64,000 bases of DNA from assembly GCF_000429025.1 (NCBI RefSeq), contig NZ_AUBB01000024.1:1-64000 (forward strand), given 5' to 3'. The first letter of the stretch is position 1; each line of letters begins with the position of its first letter. The notes under the pieces were generated by a model. That model did not search any database. It saw only the letters and a program-made list of their open reading frames with translations, and had not been told where the DNA came from. This DNA is from Actinospineispora spinosispora DSM 44797 (GTDB lineage Bacteria > Actinomycetota > Actinomycetes > Mycobacteriales > Pseudonocardiaceae). Of this stretch, positions 1 through 7,663 are shown one piece after another. A program made the position numbers and the translations under genes.

Positions 1-200
1 GCGGCTTTGGCGACGACTCCGCGTTCGGCGAACTCGCCTTCGGCGTCTAGGCGGGAGATGAGGTACAGCTCGTTGTAGCGGGAGCGGCGTTGGATGTGGT
101 GGCGTTCGTATTGCAGTCGGTCGATCAGTTCTTGACCCGCGCACGCGTGCAACGCCGAGACCCCGTTTGGGGTGTCGGTGTGGAGCACGGTTTCGGTCAT
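1..200 (-). CDS. DUF222 / 13E12-repeat family protein, N-terminal fragment (partial)
   Basis: The first 66 codons of a gene that runs off the left edge. The ATG is at 200, and the protein opens MTETVLHTDTPNGVSALHAC, followed by a Leu-Ile-Asp-Arg-Leu-Gln-Tyr-Glu helix and an Arg-rich Tyr-Asn-Glu-Leu-Tyr stretch. This resembles the start of actinobacterial 13E12-repeat/DUF222 proteins, which usually carry a C-terminal HNH nuclease domain and occur in many copies. The HNH part would lie outside the window, so nuclease function is inferred from the family only. Alternative: an unrelated hypothetical protein. Confidence 0.6.
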   Translation of the reverse strand, partial: MTETVLHTDTPNGVSALHACAGQELIDRLQYERHHIQRRSRYNELYLISRLDAEGEFAERGVVAKA

Positions 201-410
201 AACCCTATGGTCTCAGGGGGGTCTGACAGTTTTGCAGCAAAATCCGGGGTTCGAGCGAAGAAAGTTTTAGAGAAGTTGAAGCCCCGGAGGTTGCGTCGCC
301 GACGTACCCGGCGACGGTCCCCGACCCGCGAGCCAAAGGCGCAGGCTGGGTGCCTGCTGACTGGCTGTTGTTGCTGTTTAAAGATTGTTACTGCAAACAA
401 ATTCATTCTG
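201..410. other. Intergenic region between two leftward genes
   Basis: No gene is convincing here. A 69-codon leftward frame exists, but its composition is Arg-rich and it has no ribosome site. The stretch is less GC-rich than its surroundings near 240-290 and 370-410. It would contain the promoter of the DUF222 gene and the terminator of the FAD dehydrogenase gene, but I see no clear hairpin. Confidence 0.4.
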
Positions 411-2084
411 TTAGTGGCCGGCGCGGCAATGGTGTGCGGCGATGTAGCCGAACGTGGCCCCTGTGGATATGGAAGCGCCGGGACCGGGATACGTGTGGCC
501 CATGACGGTGGCGGCGCAGGTCCCGGCGGCGTACAACCCGGGGATCACGGACCCGGACGTGTCCAGGACGCGGGCGTTCGAATCGGTCACCAGGCCGCCG
601 GTCGTGCCGACGTCGCCGGGATAGCAGGGCACCGCGTAGAACGGCGCGGCCTCGATCGTGCCGAGTGCCGGATTCGGCACGGTGCGAGGGTCGGCCAGGT
701 AGCGGTCGTAGGCGCTGTCGCCTCGATGGAAGTCCTCGTCCACGCCGCGTACGGCCATGTCGTTGAAGCGGGACACCGTCGTGCGAAGACCGGGAGGGTC
801 GATGCCGCACGCCGTGGCCAGGCCCTCCAGGGTCTCCGAACGGCGCAGGTAGCCCTGGCGGATCAGGGTGCGAGGGGTCAGCCCGGCGATCATGTCGCCG
901 AGGCCGTAGCGGCGTCGGTGGCGCGAGTCCAGCACGAGCCACGCCGGTATCGAGGGCACGGAACGGTTGCGGTGGTACAGCGCCTGGCCGAACCGGGCGT
1001 AGTCCACGGACTCGTTGACGAACCGCTGGCCGCTCGAGTCGACGACGATGCTGTGCGGCAGGCAGCGGTCGTACAGGTGCATCTCGCGGGTGCCGTCGGG
1101 GCGCACCGAGGTGCCCATCCAGATTGCCTCGTCCATCAGGTCCACCGCGCCACCCACGGCCTGACCGGCGAGGATGCCGTCACCCATGTCGCCGGGGCCG
1201 GCAAGCGTCCAGGCCGTGCTCGCCGGCGCGGGCCCGTACTGCTTGCGCATGACGTCGTTGTGGCTGAAGCCGCCGCTGGCCAGCAGGACCGCACCGCAGC
1301 GGATCGTCGCGGCGGTGCCGTCGGGTAGCGCCAGCGCCGCGCCGGTCACCGCGGTGCCGTCGTGCACCAGTTCGGTGAGCGCGACCTCCGTGTGCACCGG
1401 AATGTCACGCTGGACCAGCGCGTGCAGCAGGCTGCCCATCAGGCCGGCGCCCAGCCCGTCGGGGCGTCGCCCGCGCAGCCGGCCGCCGAGCGCCCGACCG
1501 GCGATGCGGCCGACCGTGGTGACACCCGCGCGGGTGCGGGTCACGACGTTCGCCGCCGCGACCTCCTCCATGTGGATCGGTACGCCGGGGAACAGGTTGC
1601 GTCTGCGCAGCAACGGGCGCCACGGGCCGAGGCGGTTCAGGTCGAACGTGGCCATTCGCACCGAACGGCCCTGCGCCAGGCCGCCGGGGTGCTCGGGGTA
1701 GTAGTCGCTGTAGCCGGTGCATCGCCGCAGGTCCAGGCCCTGGGTGCGCAGGAACGTCAGCATCTTCGGGCCGTGGGAGAGGAATGCTTCGCGGCGCGCC
1801 ACCGAGGACGGCGGCGTCGGATCGCCCAGCACCGCGTCCAGGTACGCGCGGGACAGCTCGGCCGAGTCGGGGACGCCCTCCTCGCGCTGCAGCGGGTTGT
1901 TCGGCACCCACAGCAGCCCGCCGGACATGGCGCTGTTGCCGCCGATCAGCGCGGTCTTCTCGATCACAACCGGACGCAGGCCGCGCGCGTGCGCGGTCAG
2001 TGCCGCCACCGCCCCGCTGACCCCGGAACCGACGATCAGCAGGTCCGCCTCGGCCGGTACCGGCCGGTCCCCTGGCGAGATCAT
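411..2084 (-). CDS. FAD-dependent dehydrogenase, 3-ketosteroid-delta1-dehydrogenase-like
   Basis: A flavoprotein of 557 residues in the FAD_binding_2 (fumarate reductase/KstD) superfamily. The N-terminal Rossmann motif reads LLIVGSGVSGAVAAL with a following acidic strand end (VIEK). A Gly-Gly-Asn-Ser-Ala-Met-Ser-Gly-Gly segment is typical of the family. The C-terminal part ends with TGGLVTDSNARVLD and a Gly-Leu-Tyr-Ala-Ala-Gly-Thr motif that closes the FAD site. KstD enzymes introduce a double bond in ring A of 3-ketosteroids; related members act on other cyclic ketones, so substrate is uncertain. The ATG overlaps the stop of the upstream SnoaL-like gene by 4 bp (ATGA), so the two are translationally coupled. 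Confidence 0.8.
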   Translation of the reverse strand: MISPGDRPVPAEADLLIVGSGVSGAVAALTAHARGLRPVVIEKTALIGGNSAMSGGLLWVPNNPLQREEGVPDSAELSRAYLDAVLGDPTPPSSVARREAFLSHGPKMLTFLRTQGLDLRRCTGYSDYYPEHPGGLAQGRSVRMATFDLNRLGPWRPLLRRRNLFPGVPIHMEEVAAANVVTRTRAGVTTVGRIAGRALGGRLRGRRPDGLGAGLMGSLLHALVQRDIPVHTEVALTELVHDGTAVTGAALALPDGTAATIRCGAVLLASGGFSHNDVMRKQYGPAPASTAWTLAGPGDMGDGILAGQAVGGAVDLMDEAIWMGTSVRPDGTREMHLYDRCLPHSIVVDSSGQRFVNESVDYARFGQALYHRNRSVPSIPAWLVLDSRHRRRYGLGDMIAGLTPRTLIRQGYLRRSETLEGLATACGIDPPGLRTTVSRFNDMAVRGVDEDFHRGDSAYDRYLADPRTVPNPALGTIEAAPFYAVPCYPGDVGTTGGLVTDSNARVLDTSGSVIPGLYAAGTCAATVMGHTYPGPGASISTGATFGYIAAHHCRAGH

Positions 2085-2479
2085 GCGCGCGGGACGGCGA
2101 GCGAGCGCGCGGTGTGCGCGAAGATCGACAGCTGGGCGATCCTGCCGTTCTCGATGTCCGCTCGCTCGATCAGCTCCACGAGTTCGCCGGTGTGTTTGTC
2201 CGGCAGCCCGATGGTCGTGTAGACGGTGTTGCCGTCGGCGTGGATCTCGCCGACGACGAGCCCGGCAAGGTCGGCGTGCGGGGCCATCGCGGCCAGCAGC
2301 GCGGCGAAGCCCTCGCTGCCTCGGTAGTCGCCGCCGTAGGGCAGGAAGTCCGGCTCGCTCACCACGACGTCATCGGTGAAATACGAGGTCAGCGCTGCCA
2401 TGTCGCCGCGAAGCGCGGCGTCGTAGAAGTCACGCAGGAGTGCGCGGTTCTGCTCGGTCAGCGTCTGCGTCGACGTCAT
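2081..2479 (-). CDS. SnoaL/NTF2-like small protein
   Basis: A 132-residue single-domain protein with the SnoaL/NTF2 pattern: an N-terminal helix (NRALLRDFYDAALRGDMAAL), then YFTDDVVVSEPDFLPYGGDYRG and alternating beta strands with two acidic residues. Such proteins act as isomerases, cyclases or hydratases on ring substrates, or have no known activity. It leads the leftward transcript and is coupled by a 4-bp overlap to the KstD-like dehydrogenase, so a delta-5-isomerase-like or hydratase step acting with it is a reasonable inference. A plausible promoter lies at 2521-2550. Confidence 0.75.
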   Translation of the reverse strand: MTSTQTLTEQNRALLRDFYDAALRGDMAALTSYFTDDVVVSEPDFLPYGGDYRGSEGFAALLAAMAPHADLAGLVVGEIHADGNTVYTTIGLPDKHTGELVELIERADIENGRIAQLSIFAHTARSLAVPRA

Positions 2480-2520
2480 GCTGCACTCCAGGAGAGAAGC
2501 GGGTACTTACTAGCTAAAGC

Positions 2521-2571
2521 ACGCTATTGCCCGGCCCGGGCACGGGTCAAGACATCCGAACGGTCTTGACA
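2521..2571. promoter_or_regulatory. Back-to-back promoters of the SnoaL-KstD and amidase transcripts
   Basis: On the minus strand, TTGACC (2550 down to 2545) is followed after 18 bp by TAGCGT (2526 down to 2521), upstream of the gene starting at 2479. On the plus strand, TTGACA (2566-2571) is followed after 18 bp by TTTGAT (2590-2595), upstream of the amidase. The first operator palindrome begins just after this plus-strand -10 element. Promoters are called by consensus match only. Confidence 0.45.
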
Positions 2572-2596
2572 AGCGGCCGCGGTGGTGGCTTTGATT

Positions 2597-2612
2597 GCCC
2601 AAACGTTTGGGC
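2597..2612. promoter_or_regulatory. Operator palindrome 1 (LacI-type, central CG)
   Basis: GCCCAAACGTTTGGGC is a perfect 16-bp palindrome with a central CG, the hallmark of LacI-family operators. It lies immediately downstream of the putative amidase -10 box, where binding would block initiation. A close copy lies 44 bp away (centre to centre). Confidence 0.65.
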
Positions 2613-2641
2613 GCCGAAAGTGTGAACGGCCGCGCGAGATA

Positions 2642-2655
2642 CCCAAACGATTGGG
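2642..2655. promoter_or_regulatory. Operator palindrome 2 (LacI-type)
   Basis: CCCAAACGATTGGG differs from operator 1 by one base. The 44-bp centre spacing is about four helical turns, which would suit cooperative or looped binding by a dimer-of-dimers repressor. No LacI-family gene lies in the window, so the regulator is encoded elsewhere or belongs to another family. Confidence 0.6.
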
Positions 2656-2674
2656 CTCATCGAGGAGGTCAGTG

Positions 2675-3955
2675 ATGGCGACCGTTGCCGAGTGGGGTGG
2701 ACAGCTGCGGGCAGGCACGGTGTCGGTCGAGTCGCTCGTCGAGGACGCCCTCGCGGCCGCCGACCGTGCCCAGGCCCTCAACGCGTTCGTCACCGTGGAC
2801 GCCGACGGAGCACGGGCCGCCGCACGCACCGCGGCCGCGGAGCTCGCCGACGGCGTCGACCGGGGTCCGCTGCACGGCATCCCGGTAGTGGTGAAGGACA
2901 TGCTCGACACCCGGGGGCTGCGCACGACGATGGGCTCGCGGCACTTCGCCGACCGGGTCCCGACCGAGGACGCCGAGCTGGTGCGCAGGCTGCGCGACGG
3001 CGGAGCGGTCGTCCTCGGCAAGACGACGACCCACGAGTTCGCCTACGGACCGACCGGTGACCGAAGCGCGAACGGTCCGGCGCGCAACCCGCACGACCCG
3101 GGCCGGATGTCCGGCGGGTCCAGCGCGGGCGCGGCCGTGGCGGTCGCCGCCGGTGTCGTCGGGCTGAGCATCGGCACCGACACCGGCGGCTCGGTGCGAG
3201 TGCCGGCCGCCTGCTGCGGCGTCGTCGGCTTCAAACCGACCCACGGCGTGCTCGACACCCGAGGCGCCTTTCCGCTGGCCCCGTCGCTGGACACGCTCGG
3301 GGTGCTGGCCGGCTCGGTCGCCGACTGCGCACTGTTCTGGCGGTTCATGACCGGCACCGCCGAGGCGTCCAGCACACCCGCGCCGCGCATCGGCTGGGTG
3401 TCACCGGAGCAGCTGCACCCGACCGATCCACGTGTCACCGACACCGCGCTCGGCATGCTGGCGCGGTTCGACAAGGCGGAGGTGCGGCTGCCGTTCGTCG
3501 AGGAGCTGCGCTGGTCCTACCGCGCCATCCAGAGCTGGGAGGCCACCGGCATCCACGCGCAGCGGATGGCCGACGCCCCGGAACTGTTCGACGCCGAGGT
3601 GCTCGCCAGGCTGCGCGACGCCGCCACCGTCACCCACGACGACTACGAACGAGCCGCGCGGCACCGCGACGCCGCGCACCGGGCGTTCGACCTGCTGTGG
3701 CAGCAGCACGACCTGCTCGCGCTGCCCACCGTCCCCATCACGGCGCCGCCGATCGGCGTCAGACAGCTGCCCCTCGGTGACACCACGATCGACGTGCGCG
3801 CGGCACTGCTGTCGCTGACCAGCCCGTTCAGCGTGCTAGGCCTGCCCGCGCTCAGCGTGCCGGCCGGGCTGGTCGACGGCCTGCCGGTCGGGCTGCAGCT
3901 CGTCGCACCGCGCGGCCAGGAACAGAAGCTCCTGAACTTCGCCGACCAGCTCTAG
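2675..3955 (+). CDS. Amidase (amidase-signature family)
   Basis: A 426-residue amidase-signature hydrolase that cleaves carboxamide bonds with a Ser-cisSer-Lys triad. The Lys lies in GIPVVVKDMLDT, and the Gly/Ser-rich signature GGSSAGAAVAVAAG is followed by GTDTGGSVRVPAACCG, supplying both serines. I chose the ATG at 2675 because GAGGAGG lies 7 bp upstream; a longer frame from 2582 would include both operators in the coding region. The downstream nitrilase-type hydrolase and alpha/beta hydrolase suggest a pathway that removes an amide or nitrile group and then an ester. The substrate is unknown. Confidence 0.88.
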   Translation: MATVAEWGGQLRAGTVSVESLVEDALAAADRAQALNAFVTVDADGARAAARTAAAELADGVDRGPLHGIPVVVKDMLDTRGLRTTMGSRHFADRVPTEDAELVRRLRDGGAVVLGKTTTHEFAYGPTGDRSANGPARNPHDPGRMSGGSSAGAAVAVAAGVVGLSIGTDTGGSVRVPAACCGVVGFKPTHGVLDTRGAFPLAPSLDTLGVLAGSVADCALFWRFMTGTAEASSTPAPRIGWVSPEQLHPTDPRVTDTALGMLARFDKAEVRLPFVEELRWSYRAIQSWEATGIHAQRMADAPELFDAEVLARLRDAATVTHDDYERAARHRDAAHRAFDLLWQQHDLLALPTVPITAPPIGVRQLPLGDTTIDVRAALLSLTSPFSVLGLPALSVPAGLVDGLPVGLQLVAPRGQEQKLLNFADQL

Positions 3956-3983
3956 AACCAACCCAACGAAGGGAACCCGTTCG

Positions 3984-4865
3984 ATGCCCACCAGCCTGAT
4001 CGCCGCTGCAGCCGTCCAGTTCGACCCCCAGGTCGGACTGGAGAACCGCGACGCGAACCTGACCCGCACCGTCGAGCTGATCAACCAGGCGGCCGACGAA
4101 GGAGCGCGCCTCGTCGTGCTGCCCGAGCTGGCCACCACCGGCTACGGGTTCGAGACCAGGGACGAGGCGTACGCGCACGCCGAGCCGGTGCCGGACGGCC
4201 CGGCCGTGCAGGCCTGGATCCGGCTCGCCGAGCAACGCGACCTGTACATCGTCGGCGGCGTCGCCGAGTCCGACGGCGTCGACCTCTACGACACCGCGGT
4301 GCTGATCGGCCCGGACGGATTCATCGGCAAGTACCGCAAGACGCACCTGTGGAACCACGAGAAGCTGATCTTCGAGCCAGGCGACCTCGGTCTGCCGGTG
4401 TTCCACACCCGCATCGGCCGGATCGGCCTGCTGATCTGCTGGGACATCTGGTTCCCCGAGGTCGCCCGCATCCTCGCCGTGCAGGGCGCCGACCTGATCT
4501 GCAGCGTCAACAACTGGGTGTGGACCCCGCCGCCGCTGTTCGACGAGTCCGGCCGCTGCATGGCCGCGTACCTGACGATGACCGCCGCGCACGTCAACAA
4601 CGTCCCGATCATCGCGGCCAACCGGGTCGGCAAGGAGCGCGGCGGCAGGTTCCTCGGCTGCTCGCTCATCGCGGGCAGCAACGGCTGGCCCCTCGGCGAC
4701 GTCGCGTCCGCCGAGGACGACGCGATCGTGCACGCCGAGCTCGACGTCGTCGCGTCCCGGTCCGCGCTCATCTGGAACGACCTCAACGACCTAGCCAGGG
4801 ACCGAAGGACCGACCTGTACGAGCCACTGCTGGGATATCGGCGCGGCGACGCGCTGCCGCGCTGA
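3984..4865 (+). CDS. Carbon-nitrogen hydrolase (nitrilase superfamily)
   Basis: A 293-residue member of the nitrilase/amidohydrolase superfamily, normal length. The Glu-Lys-Cys triad is visible: Glu in VVLPELATTGYGF, Lys in GKYRKTHLWNHE, Cys in IGLLICWDIWFPEVARI. Family members hydrolyse nitriles, amides, N-carbamoyl amino acids or similar C-N bonds. It follows the amidase by 28 bp, so two C-N hydrolases are produced together. GAAGGGAA upstream is a fair ribosome site. True nitrilase versus amidase activity cannot be decided from the sequence. Confidence 0.87.
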   Translation: MPTSLIAAAAVQFDPQVGLENRDANLTRTVELINQAADEGARLVVLPELATTGYGFETRDEAYAHAEPVPDGPAVQAWIRLAEQRDLYIVGGVAESDGVDLYDTAVLIGPDGFIGKYRKTHLWNHEKLIFEPGDLGLPVFHTRIGRIGLLICWDIWFPEVARILAVQGADLICSVNNWVWTPPPLFDESGRCMAAYLTMTAAHVNNVPIIAANRVGKERGGRFLGCSLIAGSNGWPLGDVASAEDDAIVHAELDVVASRSALIWNDLNDLARDRRTDLYEPLLGYRRGDALPR

Positions 4866-4877
4866 GCGGAGCCGACG

Positions 4878-6065
4878 ATGACTCGTCGAACCGAGGAGAT
4901 CGCCGGGACACCGACGGTGACCGCGTCCGCACTGACGGCCCGGCTGGCCGCCGCCACAGCGCTGGTTGGGGTCACCGCCCTGTCGGCCTGGCTGCTGGCC
5001 AGAGCCACCGGCTCGCTGCCGCACCTGCTGCCCGACTACGCGCAATGGCAGGACCAGGCGTATCGCACCGTCCCGCAGTTCCTGCGGTGGTGCCTCGGCG
5101 ACCTGACCGAGGCACAGTTCTACAAGTCCGGGATCGGTGCGCTCGGGCTGCTCGCCGGCGCGTGGCTCGCCCACCGGGGCTGGCGGGCCGGCAAGCGGTG
5201 GGCCGGCTTCCCGATCTGCGGCGGCAGCGGGCTGTGGCCATGGGTGCTGGCATCGGCGTCGCTCGGGGTGCTGCTGTCGAACCTCGTGTGGGGCGCCTCG
5301 ATACCGGCCACCGGCGCGTGGCAGCCGACGTTCGTGCCGTTCGTCTCGGTCCCGCCCGCGATCGTGCTGGTCTACGGCGCCGGGACGGCCGTGGCGCTCA
5401 CCGGCGCCGTGCTCGGCGCGCTGCTGACCACACCGATCGCACTGCTGATCGTCAACCTGGTCTGCTACCCGCTGCACCTGCCCGCCGTCATCGGCAGCGT
5501 GACCAGCATGTGGATCGGCGCGCTGCTCGCGTTCGGTCTGTGCCGGCACCTGCCGTGGATGCGTCGTCCGGCACCCGCACCGGCGATGGCGGCCCCGGTG
5601 CATCACGGACCGGTCTGGGTGGTTCGCCGGGTGCTCGCCGACTTCACCGAAGCCCCGTTCTACGGAAACGAGCTGGCCACACTGGGGCTCGTGGCCGGCA
5701 CGGTGCTGAGCTACCTGCTGAACCCGGCGACCCCCGCCTACGGCAGCGGTCTGCTCCCGGCGATGCTCACCGCGCAGACCCTCGCCGCGACCGTCGCCGT
5801 GCTGGTCTACCGCCGCTGCTGGGCCAGGCACGGCTGGTACCCGACGTTCGTGCCCGTCGTGTCGGTCGCCCCGGCCGCCGTGCTCGCCTACGGCGCGACC
5901 GTCCCGGCGATCGTGCTCGGCCCGGTGCTCGGCGCGCTCGCCGGACCCCCACTCGCGGCCGCCATCGCGCGGCGGCTGCCGGCGAGCCTTCCGCCGTTCA
6001 TCGGCTGCGTCGCCGCCATGACGGTGTGCGGCCTGGCCATCCTCCCGCTCCTCGGCCTGCTGTAG
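4878..6065 (+). CDS. Polytopic membrane protein with internal duplication, probable transporter
   Basis: A 395-residue hydrophobic protein with about ten membrane segments and no family I recognise. It consists of two homologous halves. LGDLTEAQFYKSGIGALGLLAG (about residues 73-95) corresponds to LADFTEAPFYGNELATLGLVAG (about 250-270), and WQPTFVPFVSVPPAIVLVYG to WYPTFVPVVSVAPAAVLAYG. Inverted or parallel two-repeat architecture is usual for small-solute transporters. Its place 12 bp after a C-N hydrolase and before an alpha/beta hydrolase suggests uptake of the pathway substrate. The function is inference. Confidence 0.7.
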   Translation: MTRRTEEIAGTPTVTASALTARLAAATALVGVTALSAWLLARATGSLPHLLPDYAQWQDQAYRTVPQFLRWCLGDLTEAQFYKSGIGALGLLAGAWLAHRGWRAGKRWAGFPICGGSGLWPWVLASASLGVLLSNLVWGASIPATGAWQPTFVPFVSVPPAIVLVYGAGTAVALTGAVLGALLTTPIALLIVNLVCYPLHLPAVIGSVTSMWIGALLAFGLCRHLPWMRRPAPAPAMAAPVHHGPVWVVRRVLADFTEAPFYGNELATLGLVAGTVLSYLLNPATPAYGSGLLPAMLTAQTLAATVAVLVYRRCWARHGWYPTFVPVVSVAPAAVLAYGATVPAIVLGPVLGALAGPPLAAAIARRLPASLPPFIGCVAAMTVCGLAILPLLGLL

Positions 6066-6083
6066 AGAAAGGACTGTTCCCCC

Positions 6084-6872
6084 ATGCCAGACATGCACTT
6101 CGACCGAGACGGCACGGTGCTCACCGCGACCCGACGAGACGGCGAGGGCCCGCCGCTGCTGCTCGTACCCGGGGTGATGGCGGACGCCGCGACCTGGCAG
6201 GCCGTCGTCGACGCGATCGACCTGCCCAACCCGGTGATCACGCTCAACCGTCGCGGCCGGGCCGGCAGCGGGCCGCTCGGTGACAGGTACTCGGTCCGGA
6301 CCGAGATCTCCGACCTGCACCGGGTCATCGACGACCTCGGTGGGGAAGTCGAGCTGTTCGGGTGGAGCTACGGCGGGTTGATCGCGTTGGAGACCGCCGC
6401 CGAGCGGGGGGATGTGCGGTCGGTCGTCGCGTACGAGCCGGTGTCCGCTCCGTTCGCTCCGCATGCCGTTCCGTTGTTGCGGGAGGCGCTGGGACGCGGG
6501 GACCTCGATCGGGCCGTGGAGATCGTCAACCTGGACGTGTCGGGGTTCTCCCCGGAGTACGTGGCCGATCTGCGGCGGGAGCCGGTGTGGGCGGTCCTGC
6601 GGGAGCTTGCCGGGCCGTTGGCGCGGGAGCTGGCGGCGATCAACGACTTCCGGGTGGATGCGCAGCGGTATCGGGCTCTCGACCCGGTGCCGGTGACGTT
6701 GCTGCTGGGGGAGGTCAACGAGGGGCTTGCGCCCTACGGGACGGCGTTCTCGGTGTTCGCGGACGCCTTGCCGAAGGCCGAGGTGGTTCGGTTGGCGGGG
6801 GAGGGGCATCTCGCGCACGCGACCGCGCCGGGGGTGCTGGGTGCACAGGTAGCGGCCGCCGTGCGTGGCTGA
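6084..6872 (+). CDS. Alpha/beta-fold hydrolase
   Basis: A 262-residue alpha/beta hydrolase. The nucleophile elbow is LFGWSYGGLIALE (Ser in G-W-S-Y-G-G). An acidic residue follows in the LLGEVNEG region, and the catalytic His is in AGEGHLAHATAP near the C-terminus. An oxyanion-hole LVPGVMADAATWQ segment lies near residue 30. AGAAAGGA lies 12 bp before the ATG. It is the last gene of the rightward cluster and ends 13 bp before a large palindromic repeat. Ester or lactone hydrolysis is likely; the substrate is unknown. Confidence 0.85.
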   Translation: MPDMHFDRDGTVLTATRRDGEGPPLLLVPGVMADAATWQAVVDAIDLPNPVITLNRRGRAGSGPLGDRYSVRTEISDLHRVIDDLGGEVELFGWSYGGLIALETAAERGDVRSVVAYEPVSAPFAPHAVPLLREALGRGDLDRAVEIVNLDVSGFSPEYVADLRREPVWAVLRELAGPLARELAAINDFRVDAQRYRALDPVPVTLLLGEVNEGLAPYGTAFSVFADALPKAEVVRLAGEGHLAHATAPGVLGAQVAAAVRG

Positions 6873-6884
6873 GTTCGGAGATCC

Positions 6885-7003
6885 CGTGAGTGGCAAGTGG
6901 TCCTATAGCGCCACTCGCCACTCACGACCAAAATGCGGTCGTGAGTGGCGAGTGGTGCTACGCCTTCGGCGCCCCTTCGGGGTAGGACCACTTGCCACTC
7001 ACG
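6885..7003. repeat. Family-A palindromic repeat, two hairpins (locus 1)
   Basis: Two adjacent stem-loops between convergent genes. Hairpin 1 has arms CGTGAGTGGCAAGTGG (6885-6900) and CCACTCGCCACTCACG (6911-6926), with a CTATAG-containing loop. Hairpin 2 has arms CGTGAGTGGCGAGTGGT (6940-6956) and ACCACTTGCCACTCACG (6987-7003); its loop contains a CTACGCCTTCGGCGCC core ending in TTCGGGGTAG. The same arms and core recur near 46.7, 52.9 and 53.2 kb. It probably serves as a bidirectional terminator and may once have been mobile. Confidence 0.85.
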
Positions 7004-7009
7004 GGGCAC

Positions 7010-7663
7010 TCACGTGAGGAGGCCTCTGCGGATTGCCGCTGCCACTGCTGCTGCTCTGTCGGAGACGCCCAGTTTGTCGTAGGCGTGTTGCAGGTGGGTT
7101 TTCACCGTTGCGACGCTGATGTGCAGTTCGGTGGCGATCGACTGGGCCGAGCCGCCGTCGGCCGCGAGGTTCAGGATGTCCAGCTCACGGCTCGTCAGCA
7201 CCGGGCGGGGCTCGGCCTGCTGGGTGCGCAGCTCACCCGCGAGGCCGAGCTGCGCGCCGGGGGAGATGACGATGCCACCGCCCGCGATCTGCAGGATCGC
7301 GTCGGTGATGGTGTCCGAGGACGCGGCCTTCTCCAGATAGCCGCGGGCACCACCCGCGATCGCCCGGAAGACGCTTGCGCTGTCCACATAACCGGTGAGG
7401 ATCACCGAGCGGGTCTCGATGCCCTCCCGGGTGATCGTCTCGACCAGCTCCAGCCCACCGAGGTCGGGCAGCTGCAGGTCGAGGATCGCGATGTCGGGCG
7501 GCGACTGACGTAACCGGCTCAACGCGGAACGGCCGTCCCCGACCGAGGACACCACCCGAATCCGCGGGTGGTCGTCCCAGAGCCGGACCAGTCCGTCCCG
7601 GTACACCGGGTGGTCGTCGGCGACCAGAACCCGGATCGGAGCGTCGGCTGGGTCGCTGTTCAT
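7010..7663 (-). CDS. LuxR/NarL-family response regulator
   Basis: 217 residues. The N-terminal receiver domain (about 10-125) has the acidic pair DD at 16-17, the phospho-acceptor Asp62 in DIAILDLQLPD, and the switch Lys in YLEKAAS. The C-terminal LuxR helix-turn-helix (about 150-215) reads LTSRELDILNLAADGGSAQSIATELHISVATVKTHLQHAYDKLGVSD-like, a typical four-helix DNA-binding domain. It overlaps the upstream hybrid kinase gene by 4 bp and is the output of the three-gene signalling operon. Both kinases also have their own receiver domains, so phosphate flow may pass through more than one receiver. Confidence 0.9.
   Translation of the reverse strand: MNSDPADAPIRVLVADDHPVYRDGLVRLWDDHPRIRVVSSVGDGRSALSRLRQSPPDIAILDLQLPDLGGLELVETITREGIETRSVILTGYVDSASVFRAIAGGARGYLEKAASSDTITDAILQIAGGGIVISPGAQLGLAGELRTQQAEPRPVLTSRELDILNLAADGGSAQSIATELHISVATVKTHLQHAYDKLGVSDRAAAVAAAIRRGLLT

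Noticed and set aside
197..406. 69-codon minus-strand frame between the first two genes
   Set aside because: No ribosome site, Arg-rich composition, no recognisable features.
90..1328. Long frame on the plus strand opposite the KstD-like gene
   Set aside because: Arg/Gly/Ala/Val-rich, no domain, no ribosome site; a GC-rich shadow of the real minus-strand gene.
4791..6896. 701-codon minus-strand frame opposite the membrane protein and hydrolase genes
   Set aside because: Composition of Arg, Gln, His and Gly typical of antisense frames in GC-rich DNA; the plus-strand genes have clear motifs.
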